Virus record (IMG/VR): IMGVR_UViG_3300025141_000777
Span: 1 to 23,563 of that record
Strand: one strand, 5' to 3'
Length of the DNA stretch: 23,563 nt
Origin: a virus
Part shown: one piece after another, positions 1 through 6,987 of the stretch
How positions within the stretch are numbered: position 1 is the first letter of the stretch
Layout: each line of letters begins with the position of its first letter
Translations under genes and position numbers: made by a program
The notes under the pieces: model-generated
What the model was told of the DNA's origin: nothing
What the model saw: only the letters and a program-made list of their open reading frames with translations
The model's database searches: none

Positions 1-5
1 AACCT

Positions 6-16
6 CATAAGAAAGA
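6..16 (+). repeat. Leader repeat copy 1 (CATAAGAAAGA)
   Basis: The 11-base string CATAAGAAAGA ends 5 bases before the ATG at 22. It occurs again at 414-424, 6 bases before the ATG at 431. It contains the only purine-rich ribosome-binding candidate of each gene, so it probably marks a duplicated translation leader. Confidence 0.5.
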
Positions 17-21
17 GAACA

Positions 22-411
22 ATGAAAAAATCGGAACTCAAAAATATTATTAAAGAATGCGTGAAGGAGGTCATCTTTGAAGAGGGCGTCTTATCGGGCA
101 TTATTACGGAGGTGGTCGGAGGGCTCAGTACCGCTGCTCCATTATCTGAACAGCCCCGAAAAACTGCCCCTCCCCACTCACCAGGACGTGAAAAAATCAG
201 AGAAGCTTTAATGGGGAAAAACGCCCACGATCAATATGAAGCTGCGAAGAAGAGATTTCAGGACCCCGCACTTTTTGAAGGAACTTCTCCTATTCCCAAC
301 ACCGACGGACACAACCCCATGGCGGGAGTAGATCCTGGCGATCGAGGCGTAGATATCTCAAACATCCCAGGGTTCGGTAACTGGGGCACCGTCGCCAATA
401 ACTTAAAATAA
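22..411 (+). CDS. Small protein with prohead-core-like N-terminal helix, function unknown
   Basis: 129 aa. The first ~35 residues are a charged amphipathic helix (MKKSELKNIIKECVKEV, then a hydrophobic stretch LSGIITEVV). The rest is low-complexity, rich in Pro, Gly and Asn, and ends in GFGNWGTVANNLK. Helical starts of this type occur in small proteins encoded near portal, protease and scaffold genes of environmental T4-like phages. A role as a minor prohead core protein (like T4 gp67/gp68) is therefore possible, but it is inferred only from position and the N-terminal helix. The start ATG follows a weak purine-rich AAGAAAGAG leader. The same leader is repeated before the next gene. No catalytic motif is seen. 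Confidence 0.6.
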   Translation: MKKSELKNIIKECVKEVIFEEGVLSGIITEVVGGLSTAAPLSEQPRKTAPPHSPGREKIREALMGKNAHDQYEAAKKRFQDPALFEGTSPIPNTDGHNPMAGVDPGDRGVDISNIPGFGNWGTVANNLK

Positions 412-413
412 AA

Positions 414-424
414 CATAAGAAAGA
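414..424 (+). repeat. Leader repeat copy 2 (CATAAGAAAGA)
   Basis: Second exact copy of the 11-base leader at 6-16, placed just upstream of the bS21-like gene start at 431. It begins 3 bases after the stop codon of the preceding gene. Confidence 0.5.
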
Positions 425-430
425 AAATCC

Positions 431-718
431 ATGTATAAAAACAATAAAAAACAAAGAGAGATTTGTGGAGTCGTGAAGGTTACTGCGGAAGAGTGCGGCG
501 GCAATGCCGATAAAATGGTCCGACGTTTTCTTAAAAAGGTAAAAAAAGAGAAAATAATGGAGGAAGTAAAGGACCGAGCATACTTTACACAGAAAACAAT
601 TATTCGAAGAGAGGCAAAAAGAAACAAACAAAGACTAATTAATAAAGTTAACCAAAAAAGAGAAATGCTCTCCAAGCCCGCCTCTTTTGGAAAACGCAAG
701 GGAAACAATAGACGATGA
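431..718 (+). CDS. rpsU: Phage-encoded small ribosomal subunit protein bS21-like
   Basis: 95 aa, strongly basic. Residues ~14-70 follow the bS21 pattern: a short strand VVKV, then a helix with RRFLKKVKKEKI, then EEVKDRAYF, then a Lys/Arg-rich helix with RREAKRNKQR. E. coli S21 has VIKV, ALRRFKRSCEKAGVL, EVRRREFYEK and RKRAKASAV at the same spacing. bS21 sits on the 30S platform near the anti-Shine-Dalgarno end of 16S rRNA and affects initiation. bS21 homologues are known in marine and very large phages. A basic C-terminal tail extends past the usual ~70 residues. Its stop overlaps the next start (ATGA), so it is co-translated with virion genes and is probably made late. The alternative is an unrelated basic coiled-coil virion protein. 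The identification rests on pattern only. Confidence 0.68.
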   Translation: MYKNNKKQREICGVVKVTAEECGGNADKMVRRFLKKVKKEKIMEEVKDRAYFTQKTIIRREAKRNKQRLINKVNQKREMLSKPASFGKRKGNNRR

Positions 719-1173
719 GTTCTTCAGACAACACCAATTATTTTAAAGGGTATTACAACCAACCTCCCGGCATTGCCGACGTTGGGTCCTATCAAGTTGC
801 GGGACTTCCTTTTATATCCACCGGGGACGTTGCTGCCAATGGCACTGCCGATACAGTTATCTCTTTTCCTAGCGTTACTAAGTCATTAATCATCGAAAAC
901 ATGGAAAGTTCTGCCACTACACTTCTACAACTCCACTTTGGATCCAGTGCCAATAGTGCAGTATCTAACGGTCTGATTATTACATTGCCGGGAGGTGCAG
1001 GCGTCCTTTCTCGTATTGAGTTGGATGTTAAGTGCAAGGAGCTTTTTCTTACTACTCCTGCCGCACAGGGAGCCACGGCGGCGTATCAGGTGTTTGCTGA
1101 ATTAACAGGTATTGATACTGCTCAAATGATTAAGATAAATGTGGCAGACTGGCCCGGCGTAACAACCACCTAA
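715..1173 (+). CDS. Probable capsid-associated structural protein
   Basis: 152 aa, rich in Ser, Thr, Ala and Gly, with alternating hydrophobic residues that suggest an all-beta fold. The N-terminus (YFKGYYNQPP, then VGSYQVAG) and the segment IELDVKCKELFLTT resemble small structural proteins encoded beside the scaffold and capsid genes of environmental T4-like phages. A capsid decoration or head-associated role fits its position just before gp22 and gp23, but is inferred. There is no signal peptide or membrane segment. The ATG at 715 overlaps the stop of the bS21-like gene by 4 bases (ATGA). The best purine run (AAGGGA) is rather far upstream, so translational coupling is likely. Confidence 0.55.
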   Translation: MSSSDNTNYFKGYYNQPPGIADVGSYQVAGLPFISTGDVAANGTADTVISFPSVTKSLIIENMESSATTLLQLHFGSSANSAVSNGLIITLPGGAGVLSRIELDVKCKELFLTTPAAQGATAAYQVFAELTGIDTAQMIKINVADWPGVTTT

Positions 1174-1205
1174 TCAGAAAACTGGTCAATTGGTGCGTCA
1201 CATAA

Positions 1206-1212
1206 CTATTTA
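1206..1212 (+). promoter_or_regulatory. Candidate late promoter motif CTATTTA (site 1)
   Basis: CTATTTA lies in the 77-base gap before the scaffold gene, 38 bases ahead of its ATG. The same 7-mer occurs in three other gaps (6912, 12267, 22884). T4-like late promoters are a single A/T-rich element read by a phage sigma factor (T4: TATAAATA), so a diverged late element is plausible. No -35 box is seen. Confidence 0.4.
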
Positions 1213-1250
1213 TTTTTGATATATTGTCTTATCTTCAAGGGGAAAATCCT

Positions 1251-2219
1251 ATGTCCAGCATGTTAGAGCAAGCAATAGTAGATGCCAAGTCGTTAAGAGA
1301 GGCAGCTATTCAAAATGCCGAAGCAGCTATTGTAGAAAAATACACCGACGAAGTAAAGGGTGTTGTTGAGCGCCTTCTTGAACAAGACGATACAGAAATA
1401 GGCGAGCCGGCTGAAGCCGAAGTTGATACTACGTTCATCGAAGATGTGCCCATGGCACATGTGGACGACGAAGAAGACGATATTGTCGTCGTTGATCTTG
1501 ATGATATCATAGCCGCTGCCGAAGGCGAAGACGGACCCGAAGAACAAGAGGCCGCCAGCCTAGACCGTGAAGAAATAGCGGATGAGGTCGGTATTGAAAT
1601 TGACGATGACGCCCCTCCGGCTAACCGCCCCGATGATCTTGAAATTAGCGAGGAGGAGCTAGTGAACATGTTCAAGGAAATGCTCGTGGTTGATGTACCC
1701 GAACCTGCCTTGGAACAATCCCTAGAACAACTCGATCAAGATGAAAAAGAAGAAGATGAAAAGGTCGAGACCATCCGTACTGATGGCATGGATGAAGACG
1801 ATATTGAGGAATATGAAAAAACCATGGCTAAGAACGAAGCCTTGATCCGAGAAAATAAAAGCCTTAAGAAAATTTTAAAAGAATTTAGAAACAAATTAGA
1901 AGAAACGAACTTGCATAACGCAAGGTTGTTATATGCGAATCGTGTATACTCTGACACCTCCCTGAATGAGCAGCAAAAAAATAAGATTGCTGATATGGTG
2001 GCCAGCGCACGCTCCGTTGAAGAAGCAAAGACTATCTTCGAAACTCTTCAAAAGACAGTGACCAGTGTTCGGACGAACAAGGTGCAATCATTGTCTGAAG
2101 TCGTGACGAGAAGGTCTTCTGTAGTTTTGACGGGCAATCGGCGTGAAGATCAATCTTCCGACGACAGCGACCCAACATATAATCGATGGGCAACACTCGC
2201 AGGTATGAAAAATAACTGA
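1251..2219 (+). CDS. Prohead core scaffold protein, T4 gp22-like
   Basis: 322 aa. The N-terminal helix (MLEQAIVDAKSLREAA, then AIVEKYTDEVKGVVERLLEQ) is typical of gp22 homologues in environmental T4-like phages. A very acidic middle section (residues ~45-200, many Asp/Glu runs) and a coiled coil (~200-240, MAKNEALIRENKSLKKILKE) follow, as expected for a scaffold that fills the prohead and is later digested by the prohead protease. The start at 1251 was chosen because AAGGGG at 1237-1242 is spaced 8 bases from it; an in-frame TTG at 1224 has no ribosome site. The major capsid gene follows 21 bases downstream. The protease (gp21) and portal (gp20) genes are not in the window and are presumably upstream. 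Confidence 0.8.
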   Translation: MSSMLEQAIVDAKSLREAAIQNAEAAIVEKYTDEVKGVVERLLEQDDTEIGEPAEAEVDTTFIEDVPMAHVDDEEDDIVVVDLDDIIAAAEGEDGPEEQEAASLDREEIADEVGIEIDDDAPPANRPDDLEISEEELVNMFKEMLVVDVPEPALEQSLEQLDQDEKEEDEKVETIRTDGMDEDDIEEYEKTMAKNEALIRENKSLKKILKEFRNKLEETNLHNARLLYANRVYSDTSLNEQQKNKIADMVASARSVEEAKTIFETLQKTVTSVRTNKVQSLSEVVTRRSSVVLTGNRREDQSSDDSDPTYNRWATLAGMKNN

Positions 2220-2240
2220 TTAAACAAGGAGATTTTAAAA

Positions 2241-4049
2241 ATGTCAGTAATTGAAACCCTAACAGAGGGCATCAGAGCACGTTCTCTGGCCCATGAGGGC
2301 GAAGCACTTCTTACGAAGTGGGAAAGAACGGGGCTCCTCGAAGGGCTTAGTGATCACGATAGTGGAACTATGGCTCGCCTCTTGGAAAACCAAGCAGCCC
2401 AACTTCTTAAAGAAACCAGCACGATGGGTGGTGGTGACGTAGAAGGCTTTGCCGCAGTTGCATTCCCAATTGTTCGCCGTGTATTCGGCAACCTTTTGGC
2501 ACAAAAATTGGTATCGGTCCAACCGATGAGTCTTCCCAGTGGGCTTATCTTTTTCCTAGACTTTACGTTTAGTAATACAGATGCTCCCGTGATGCCTCGC
2601 CTTGCGCAGCAAGCCGATACATCGTTGTATGGCGGCGCAGTCGTTGCTGCTGGTTTGGTCAACGGTGTTGATCTTGCTGGAAACAACAGCCAGTTGAGCT
2701 TTTACAACCTTAATAATGGTTACTCTAGCCCGACCGGTTCGAATAACACCCTCCCTGGTGCAATCGCCAAGGCTGCTGCAACAGCAGGAACCATTACGAT
2801 TGCCGATTCGGGAACGTTCTACACAGCCGCTCAGGATAGTCCCGGTGGTGAGTTCTGGAACACCTTGTCTCGTGACGCTGCTTTGGTAAGTGGCACTTCG
2901 ACATACGTTATTATGGACATCTCTCGTGCTATTTTGAGAGGTATGCCCACAGGTAGTGAAGATTTGTCTGCCCTTGTCTTCTCTGGTAGTGATGGCGCTG
3001 GCGGATTGCTTGATGGCAAAAACGCTGGTACATCCCCCGCTTCGAGCAGCTACTACTCTCGTGTAACGGGTCACTTCTCGGGCTCGGCCACGGACTTTGT
3101 GCGTATGGCTGCTGTTTCGACAGACGGCTCGCTTCCTGTTGCGACGCTTGGTTTGCAGGTAATCCAGTCCTCGACAGTAGTTACTTATCCCGTAGAGGAT
3201 AACTTTGTCAACGGTGGCGCTCTCGGCTCTATCATTGGATCTGGTGGTAACGCCATTCCGGGCTGGGGACTTGAAAATAACCCCGCTATCCCCGAGATCG
3301 ACATCAAGGTGGATAGTAGCGCCGTTACAGCTTTGACCAAGAAGATGAAGGCCAAATGGAGCCCTGAACTGGCTCAGGATTTGAATGCTTATCATAACCT
3401 CGATGCCGAGGTTGAGTTGACAAGCATTCTCTCTGAGCAGATCGCTCTTGAAATTGACCAAGAAATCCTTAATGACTTGGTTGTCGGTGCTAAGGAAGTC
3501 CTTTACTGGAGCCGTATGCCCGGTAAGTTCGTGGATCGTGAAAACGGAACAGTTGTTTCGACTTCGCTCTTCCCAGCCTTTACCGGTACTGTGAGTGAGT
3601 GGTACGAAACACTTCTTGAGACAATCAATGAAGTAAGTGCTCGTATTCACCGGAAGACGCTCCGAGGCGGAGCAAACTTCGTTGTTTGTTCTCCAGAAGT
3701 GGCTAACATCCTTGAATTCACCAGTGGCTTCCGTGCGGCAGCGGCTGTTGACGAAGAGGGTGGAAGTTGGGGTGTCAAGCAGGTTGGCTCGATCAGCCGC
3801 AAGATGGACATCCATGTTGATCCTTACTTCCCACGAGCAGTTATCCTCGTAGGACGCAAGGGTAACAGCTTCCTTGAAAGCGGGTATGTTTACGCTCCGT
3901 ATGTTCCGCTGCAAGTCACGCCTACCATTTTTGGTACAGAGGATTTCGTGCCCCGTAAGGGTGTCATGACTCGCTATGCCAAGAAGATGGTACGTCCTGA
4001 CATGTTCGGACTTGTTATTTGCATGGATCTGGTTAACCAGAGTGCGTAA
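2241..4049 (+). CDS. Major capsid protein, T4 gp23-like
   Basis: 602 aa, longer than T4 gp23 (521). The N-terminus carries the conserved run MARLLENQAAQLLKE, then VEGFAAVAFPIVRRVFGNL and VSVQPMSLPSGLIFFLDF, a strong match to the gp23 family (HK97 fold). LKE at residues 56-58 fits the L/I-x-E cleavage preference of T4-type prohead proteases, so the first ~58 residues may be removed on maturation. Residues ~130-340 are rich in Gly, Ser, Thr and Asn and look like an enlarged insertion domain. The C-terminal part (KMKAKWSPELAQDL, then LNAYHNLDAEVELTS) is again typical. SD AAGGAG at 2226-2231 is 9 bases from the ATG. A terminator follows the gene. Confidence 0.95.
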   Translation: MSVIETLTEGIRARSLAHEGEALLTKWERTGLLEGLSDHDSGTMARLLENQAAQLLKETSTMGGGDVEGFAAVAFPIVRRVFGNLLAQKLVSVQPMSLPSGLIFFLDFTFSNTDAPVMPRLAQQADTSLYGGAVVAAGLVNGVDLAGNNSQLSFYNLNNGYSSPTGSNNTLPGAIAKAAATAGTITIADSGTFYTAAQDSPGGEFWNTLSRDAALVSGTSTYVIMDISRAILRGMPTGSEDLSALVFSGSDGAGGLLDGKNAGTSPASSSYYSRVTGHFSGSATDFVRMAAVSTDGSLPVATLGLQVIQSSTVVTYPVEDNFVNGGALGSIIGSGGNAIPGWGLENNPAIPEIDIKVDSSAVTALTKKMKAKWSPELAQDLNAYHNLDAEVELTSILSEQIALEIDQEILNDLVVGAKEVLYWSRMPGKFVDRENGTVVSTSLFPAFTGTVSEWYETLLETINEVSARIHRKTLRGGANFVVCSPEVANILEFTSGFRAAAAVDEEGGSWGVKQVGSISRKMDIHVDPYFPRAVILVGRKGNSFLESGYVYAPYVPLQVTPTIFGTEDFVPRKGVMTRYAKKMVRPDMFGLVICMDLVNQSA

Positions 4050-4058
4050 TAGCTAGAG

Positions 4059-4074
4059 AGTTGTGAATACAACT
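4059..4074 (+). other. Small hairpin between capsid stop and terminator
   Basis: AGTTGT (4059-4064) and ACAACT (4069-4074) form a perfect 6-bp stem with loop GAAT. It lies 9 bases after the capsid stop and 5 bases before the terminator stem. It could protect the 3' end of the capsid mRNA or assist termination; that role is inferred. Confidence 0.5.
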
Positions 4075-4079
4075 GAGAG

Positions 4080-4111
4080 AACCCCGTCCTAGTGGCGGGG
4101 TTTTCTTTTTT
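4080..4111 (+). terminator. Rho-independent terminator after major capsid gene
   Basis: AACCCCG (4080-4086) pairs with CGGGGTT (4096-4102) around a 9-base loop, and is followed by TTCTTTTTT. This is the only canonical intrinsic terminator seen in the window. It probably lets the capsid message outnumber the neck and tail messages. Confidence 0.88.
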
Positions 4112-4173
4112 AGTTACAAGATTTGCCCAGACAAAAACTAATTACTCTAGAAATTTTAAGGAGCACGCTATAA

Positions 4174-5442
4174 ATGCCAACTAATCTCCAGCCTGCAAGT
4201 GTCCTGAGTGCGGTTGTTTTACCCGCTAGTGGAACTCATACTGAAGTTGCCGGAGTTTTAGCCTACGGCATTTACTCCGCTTCTAATTCTTTTATAAGTG
4301 GCGCAGTCGATCAGGTAGCTTACACCTATAATAAATTGGGTGGCAACGTATTGGATATTGAACTTACTACTCGTAATGTGTACAATGCCTACGAAGAAGC
4401 TTGCCTAGAGTATTCTTATTTAATAAACACGCACCAAGCTAAGAATGTATTGTCCGATATGTTGGGCAACACTACGGGGTCGTTTAATCAAGACGGCGAA
4501 TTTACCGCCGGAGGGTATGCGAATGGTGATGATGTAAAACCAAACCTCAAATTTCCACGTTTTCAGCTAGGATATGCTACCCATGTGGGTCGAGGGGCTT
4601 CTTTACATGCAGGAGTGGGAGCAAGTCAAACGATCTACTCAGCTTCATTTGCGACAGTTCCAGATCAGCAAGACTATGATTTGCAAGACATAATCTATAG
4701 CGCCTCCGTAGGGACTGCTAACGAAGGTAGTCCTTTCTATAATAAAGTGGGGAAGAACGCCATTACAATTCAGCGGGTCTACTTTAAGACGCCAATGGTG
4801 ATGTGGAACTTCTTCGGCGGCAATGCTATTGGGACAGTGGGCAATCTTTCTACTTACGGCATGTATGCTGACGACAGCACTTTTCAATTAGTTCCAGCTT
4901 GGCAAAATGTTCTGCAAGCTTATACGTTTGAAGAAGATATGAATGTTCGAGCTTCTCACTATTCTTTTCGAATTAATAACAATAAGTTGAGAATTTTTCC
5001 CACGCCGGATATCAGCACTCCTACAAGCTTCTGGGTAGATTTTAGGACTTCCGAAGATGCGTTTACCGAAGAGAGCGATCGGATGTACGGTGCCGATGGG
5101 GTCAATAACATGAACACCCTTCCTTTTCCAAATGTGCCCTATGCTAATATTAACAGCATTGGCAAACAATGGATTCGGCGTTTCTCCCTTGCTCTGGCTA
5201 AAGAGACTTTGGGGCAAGTGCGGTCAAAGCTCGCTTCCATTCCAATCCCTGGCAACGAAGTAACCTTGAACGGGCCCGCTCTGATTTCGGAGGCCAAGGA
5301 CGAGCAAAACAGCCTTCGAGAAGAACTTAAGACAGTTCTCGACGAATTAGCTTATGGCGCATTAGCAGAGGGGGATGCAGCCCTGCAAAATAGTATCGCC
5401 GAGGTGGTGAGCAAGATCCCCACCGGTATATATGTAGGGTAA
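4174..5442 (+). CDS. Neck protein, T4 gp13-like
   Basis: 422 aa. The N-terminal half contains NVYNAYEEACLEYSYLIN, and the C-terminus contains WIRRFSLALAKETLGQVRSK, IPIPGNEVTLNGPALISEAK and EQNSLREELKTVLDELAYG. This ending matches the helical tail of the gp13 neck family (short Trp/Ala/Lys-Glu helix, then a loop with GxxVTLNG, then an EAKxE helix). gp13 completes the head by joining the portal to the tail. It is longer than T4 gp13 (309 aa) because of a central Gly/Ser/Tyr-rich part. SD AAGGAG at 4158-4163 is 10 bases from the ATG. The gene comes directly after the capsid terminator, so it depends on readthrough or an unseen promoter. Confidence 0.75.
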   Translation: MPTNLQPASVLSAVVLPASGTHTEVAGVLAYGIYSASNSFISGAVDQVAYTYNKLGGNVLDIELTTRNVYNAYEEACLEYSYLINTHQAKNVLSDMLGNTTGSFNQDGEFTAGGYANGDDVKPNLKFPRFQLGYATHVGRGASLHAGVGASQTIYSASFATVPDQQDYDLQDIIYSASVGTANEGSPFYNKVGKNAITIQRVYFKTPMVMWNFFGGNAIGTVGNLSTYGMYADDSTFQLVPAWQNVLQAYTFEEDMNVRASHYSFRINNNKLRIFPTPDISTPTSFWVDFRTSEDAFTEESDRMYGADGVNNMNTLPFPNVPYANINSIGKQWIRRFSLALAKETLGQVRSKLASIPIPGNEVTLNGPALISEAKDEQNSLREELKTVLDELAYGALAEGDAALQNSIAEVVSKIPTGIYVG

Positions 5443-5445
5443 TAA

Positions 5446-5991
5446 ATGGCCAACGATCCCCGAACTAATAAGTGGACTCAACCTGCGCAACCACCACCCC
5501 CACTGTTTGTAGGACAAGCAGAGCGTAATTTTGTCAAGCAAATAAATGATGAAGTTATAGAGAAGATTGTTGGGCAGCAGGTACTCTATTTTCCCATTGA
5601 CATGGCTCTGACCAATTATAATATTTACGGAGAAGCCATTAATAAAACATTCTTACCCCCCGTCCGAGTATATTGTTTAGTAGAGTTTAATGGTTCAGAT
5701 AGAACACAGACACAGTTCGGGTTTGATAACCGATATAATATTACGGCACACTTCCACAAAAGACGGCTCGTCCAAGATCAGAACTTGTTTGCCCGCCTAG
5801 GCGACTTTGTGCAGTACGATCAAATATATTTTGAAATTGTAGATATATTTGAGCCTCGTTACCTTTTCGGGCAAGAGAGTGGCTTCGCTGACGGCAACTC
5901 TTTCGAAGTAACGACCGTATGCAAGGAGGCTCGTCGAGGGCTATTTAACGCTTCGGATAAGGTCGGAACTGCTAACAGGAGGAAGAACTAG
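5446..5991 (+). CDS. Neck protein, T4 gp14-like
   Basis: 181 aa. It contains ERNFVKQINDEVIEKIVGQQ, then VLYFPID, YGEAINKTFLPPVRVY and GDFVQYDQIYFEI, then EPRYLFGQE, and ends with a Tyr/Thr-rich strand. The pattern of a YFP strand, a GD..Y...IYFEI turn and an F.LGQ-like segment resembles gp14 homologues, which sit at the head-tail neck with gp13. T4 gp14 is longer (256 aa). The ATG is 3 bases after the gp13-like stop with no good SD, which suggests coupling. The assignment relies on position as well as sequence. Confidence 0.62.
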   Translation: MANDPRTNKWTQPAQPPPPLFVGQAERNFVKQINDEVIEKIVGQQVLYFPIDMALTNYNIYGEAINKTFLPPVRVYCLVEFNGSDRTQTQFGFDNRYNITAHFHKRRLVQDQNLFARLGDFVQYDQIYFEIVDIFEPRYLFGQESGFADGNSFEVTTVCKEARRGLFNASDKVGTANRRKN

Positions 5992-6872
5992 TGCCCATCC
6001 GCACCCCGGTAAACATTCAGCCAACTGGCTCCTATTCTCTTGCTGCCTCAACGCATGAAACTATTGATACGGCTCTTATGAATTTTCTTGACCATGAATT
6101 GGACATCTTTTGCACGACTAACGACGGCTTCGTCAAGGTGCCCGTGTTGTTTGCAATTCCAGAAAGAGCCTACCAGATCAAGAACGACCAACTGTTGCGT
6201 CCCAATGGTCGTACTTTGAACTACCCCTTGATTTCGGTCGCCAAGGTTGGTATGAACCGAAACCCCCAAAACCGGGGAAAATATGGGGTAGACGTATTTC
6301 CATACTATGGATTTTATAAGCGTGGTGGGTCTATAGACATCGCCCGAGTGGTGCAGCAAGAAAAAACCCAGCAGTTCGCCAATTCTAGCGCCATCCGGAG
6401 ATCAGCTTCTGGGGTTGACAAGAACCACCAAACCTTTCCGGAAGTAAATAAGGAAATTGTTTACCAAACCTTAAGTGTACCGATGCCTAAATTTGTAGAG
6501 GTTACATACACAATTTCAGCCATCGCTGATTATCAGCAACAGATGAATGAAATATTACAAGTATTCCAAACATTTGCCGGAACGCCGGCCATGTTTCATG
6601 TGAACCACGAGGGAAATTCGTATGAAGCTATTATCTCCCCTGACTTTTCTATAGAGAACAATTCATCGGGACTTGACATTAATGAAAGGCTTTTTAAAGC
6701 GGACATCTCAGTTACTGTATTTGGTTACTTGATAGGGGAAAATGAAAACCAAGAAACTCCAAAAGTTGTAGTGCGAGAAAGTGCCGTCAAAGTGCAGATT
6801 GGAAGAGAGCGTGTGGTTGTTGGGGATGAGATACCCTTCCATCATGGTTTAAAGCCAAAGTACCGCCCTTAG
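5991..6872 (+). CDS. Proximal tail sheath stabiliser / tail completion protein, T4 gp15-like
   Basis: 293 aa. Shared layout with T4 gp15: an early helix (TIDTALMNFLDHELDIF), a short strand pair FVKVPVLFAIPERA (T4: FIRVPITYASKEH), a segment LISVAKVGMNRNPQ, a later strand-helix FVEVTYTISAIADYQQQMNE (T4: YELSIFTRYEDDMFQI) and a final strand ISVTVFGYLIGE. gp15 caps the completed tail and joins it to the head. The start is GTG at 5991, overlapping the previous stop by one base (TAGTG), with a strong AGGAGG at 5977-5982. Nothing is missing compared with the family length (272 aa in T4). Confidence 0.75.
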   Translation: MPIRTPVNIQPTGSYSLAASTHETIDTALMNFLDHELDIFCTTNDGFVKVPVLFAIPERAYQIKNDQLLRPNGRTLNYPLISVAKVGMNRNPQNRGKYGVDVFPYYGFYKRGGSIDIARVVQQEKTQQFANSSAIRRSASGVDKNHQTFPEVNKEIVYQTLSVPMPKFVEVTYTISAIADYQQQMNEILQVFQTFAGTPAMFHVNHEGNSYEAIISPDFSIENNSSGLDINERLFKADISVTVFGYLIGENENQETPKVVVRESAVKVQIGRERVVVGDEIPFHHGLKPKYRP

Positions 6873-6911
6873 TAGCTTTTTAAATACAAAGGAGTTTCAC
6901 CTTCTCCCTTA

Positions 6912-6918
6912 CTATTTA
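6912..6918 (+). promoter_or_regulatory. Candidate late promoter motif CTATTTA (site 2)
   Basis: CTATTTA in the 114-base gap before the sheath gene, 68 bases ahead of its ATG. It sits inside the near-palindrome TACTATTTATTAGTA (5-bp arms). The gap also has an SD-like AAAGGAG at 6888-6894 with no start codon after it. Confidence 0.4.
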
Positions 6919-6959
6919 TTAGTAGTGTAAATCCACCTTCAGAGGTAAGCACCATCAAG

Positions 6960-6987
6960 TTTTGATATGAGGAGACAGTAATCAAAA
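6960..6987 (+). promoter_or_regulatory. Stem-loop presenting the sheath SD
   Basis: TTTTGAT (6960-6966) pairs with ATCAAAA (6981-6987) around a 14-base loop that holds GAGGAG (6969-6974). The first base of the sheath ATG closes the stem. The SD-to-ATG gap is long (12 bases) in the linear sequence, so the fold may set the working distance. Confidence 0.45.

Noticed and set aside
1224-1250. Upstream TTG start for the scaffold gene
   Set aside because: No ribosome site before it, while ATG 1251 has AAGGGG 8 bases upstream and gives the family-like N-terminus.
2556-3914. 452-codon open frame on the minus strand
   Set aside because: It lies wholly opposite the clear gp23-like capsid gene, has no SD or recognisable motif, and reflects the codon use of the opposite strand.
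4168-4176. CTATAAATG, close to the T4 late promoter TATAAATA
   Set aside because: It overlaps the start codon of the gp13-like gene, so RNA begun from it would lack the start and the SD.
5941-5947. CTATTTA inside the gp14-like gene (and another at 22190-22196 inside the tubulin-like gene)
   Set aside because: They are coding-internal copies (Leu-Phe and Tyr-Leu codons), not set before a gene start; counted as background.
6888-6894. AAAGGAG as the SD of an extra small gene before the sheath
   Set aside because: No ATG, GTG or TTG at usable distance and stops soon follow in frame.
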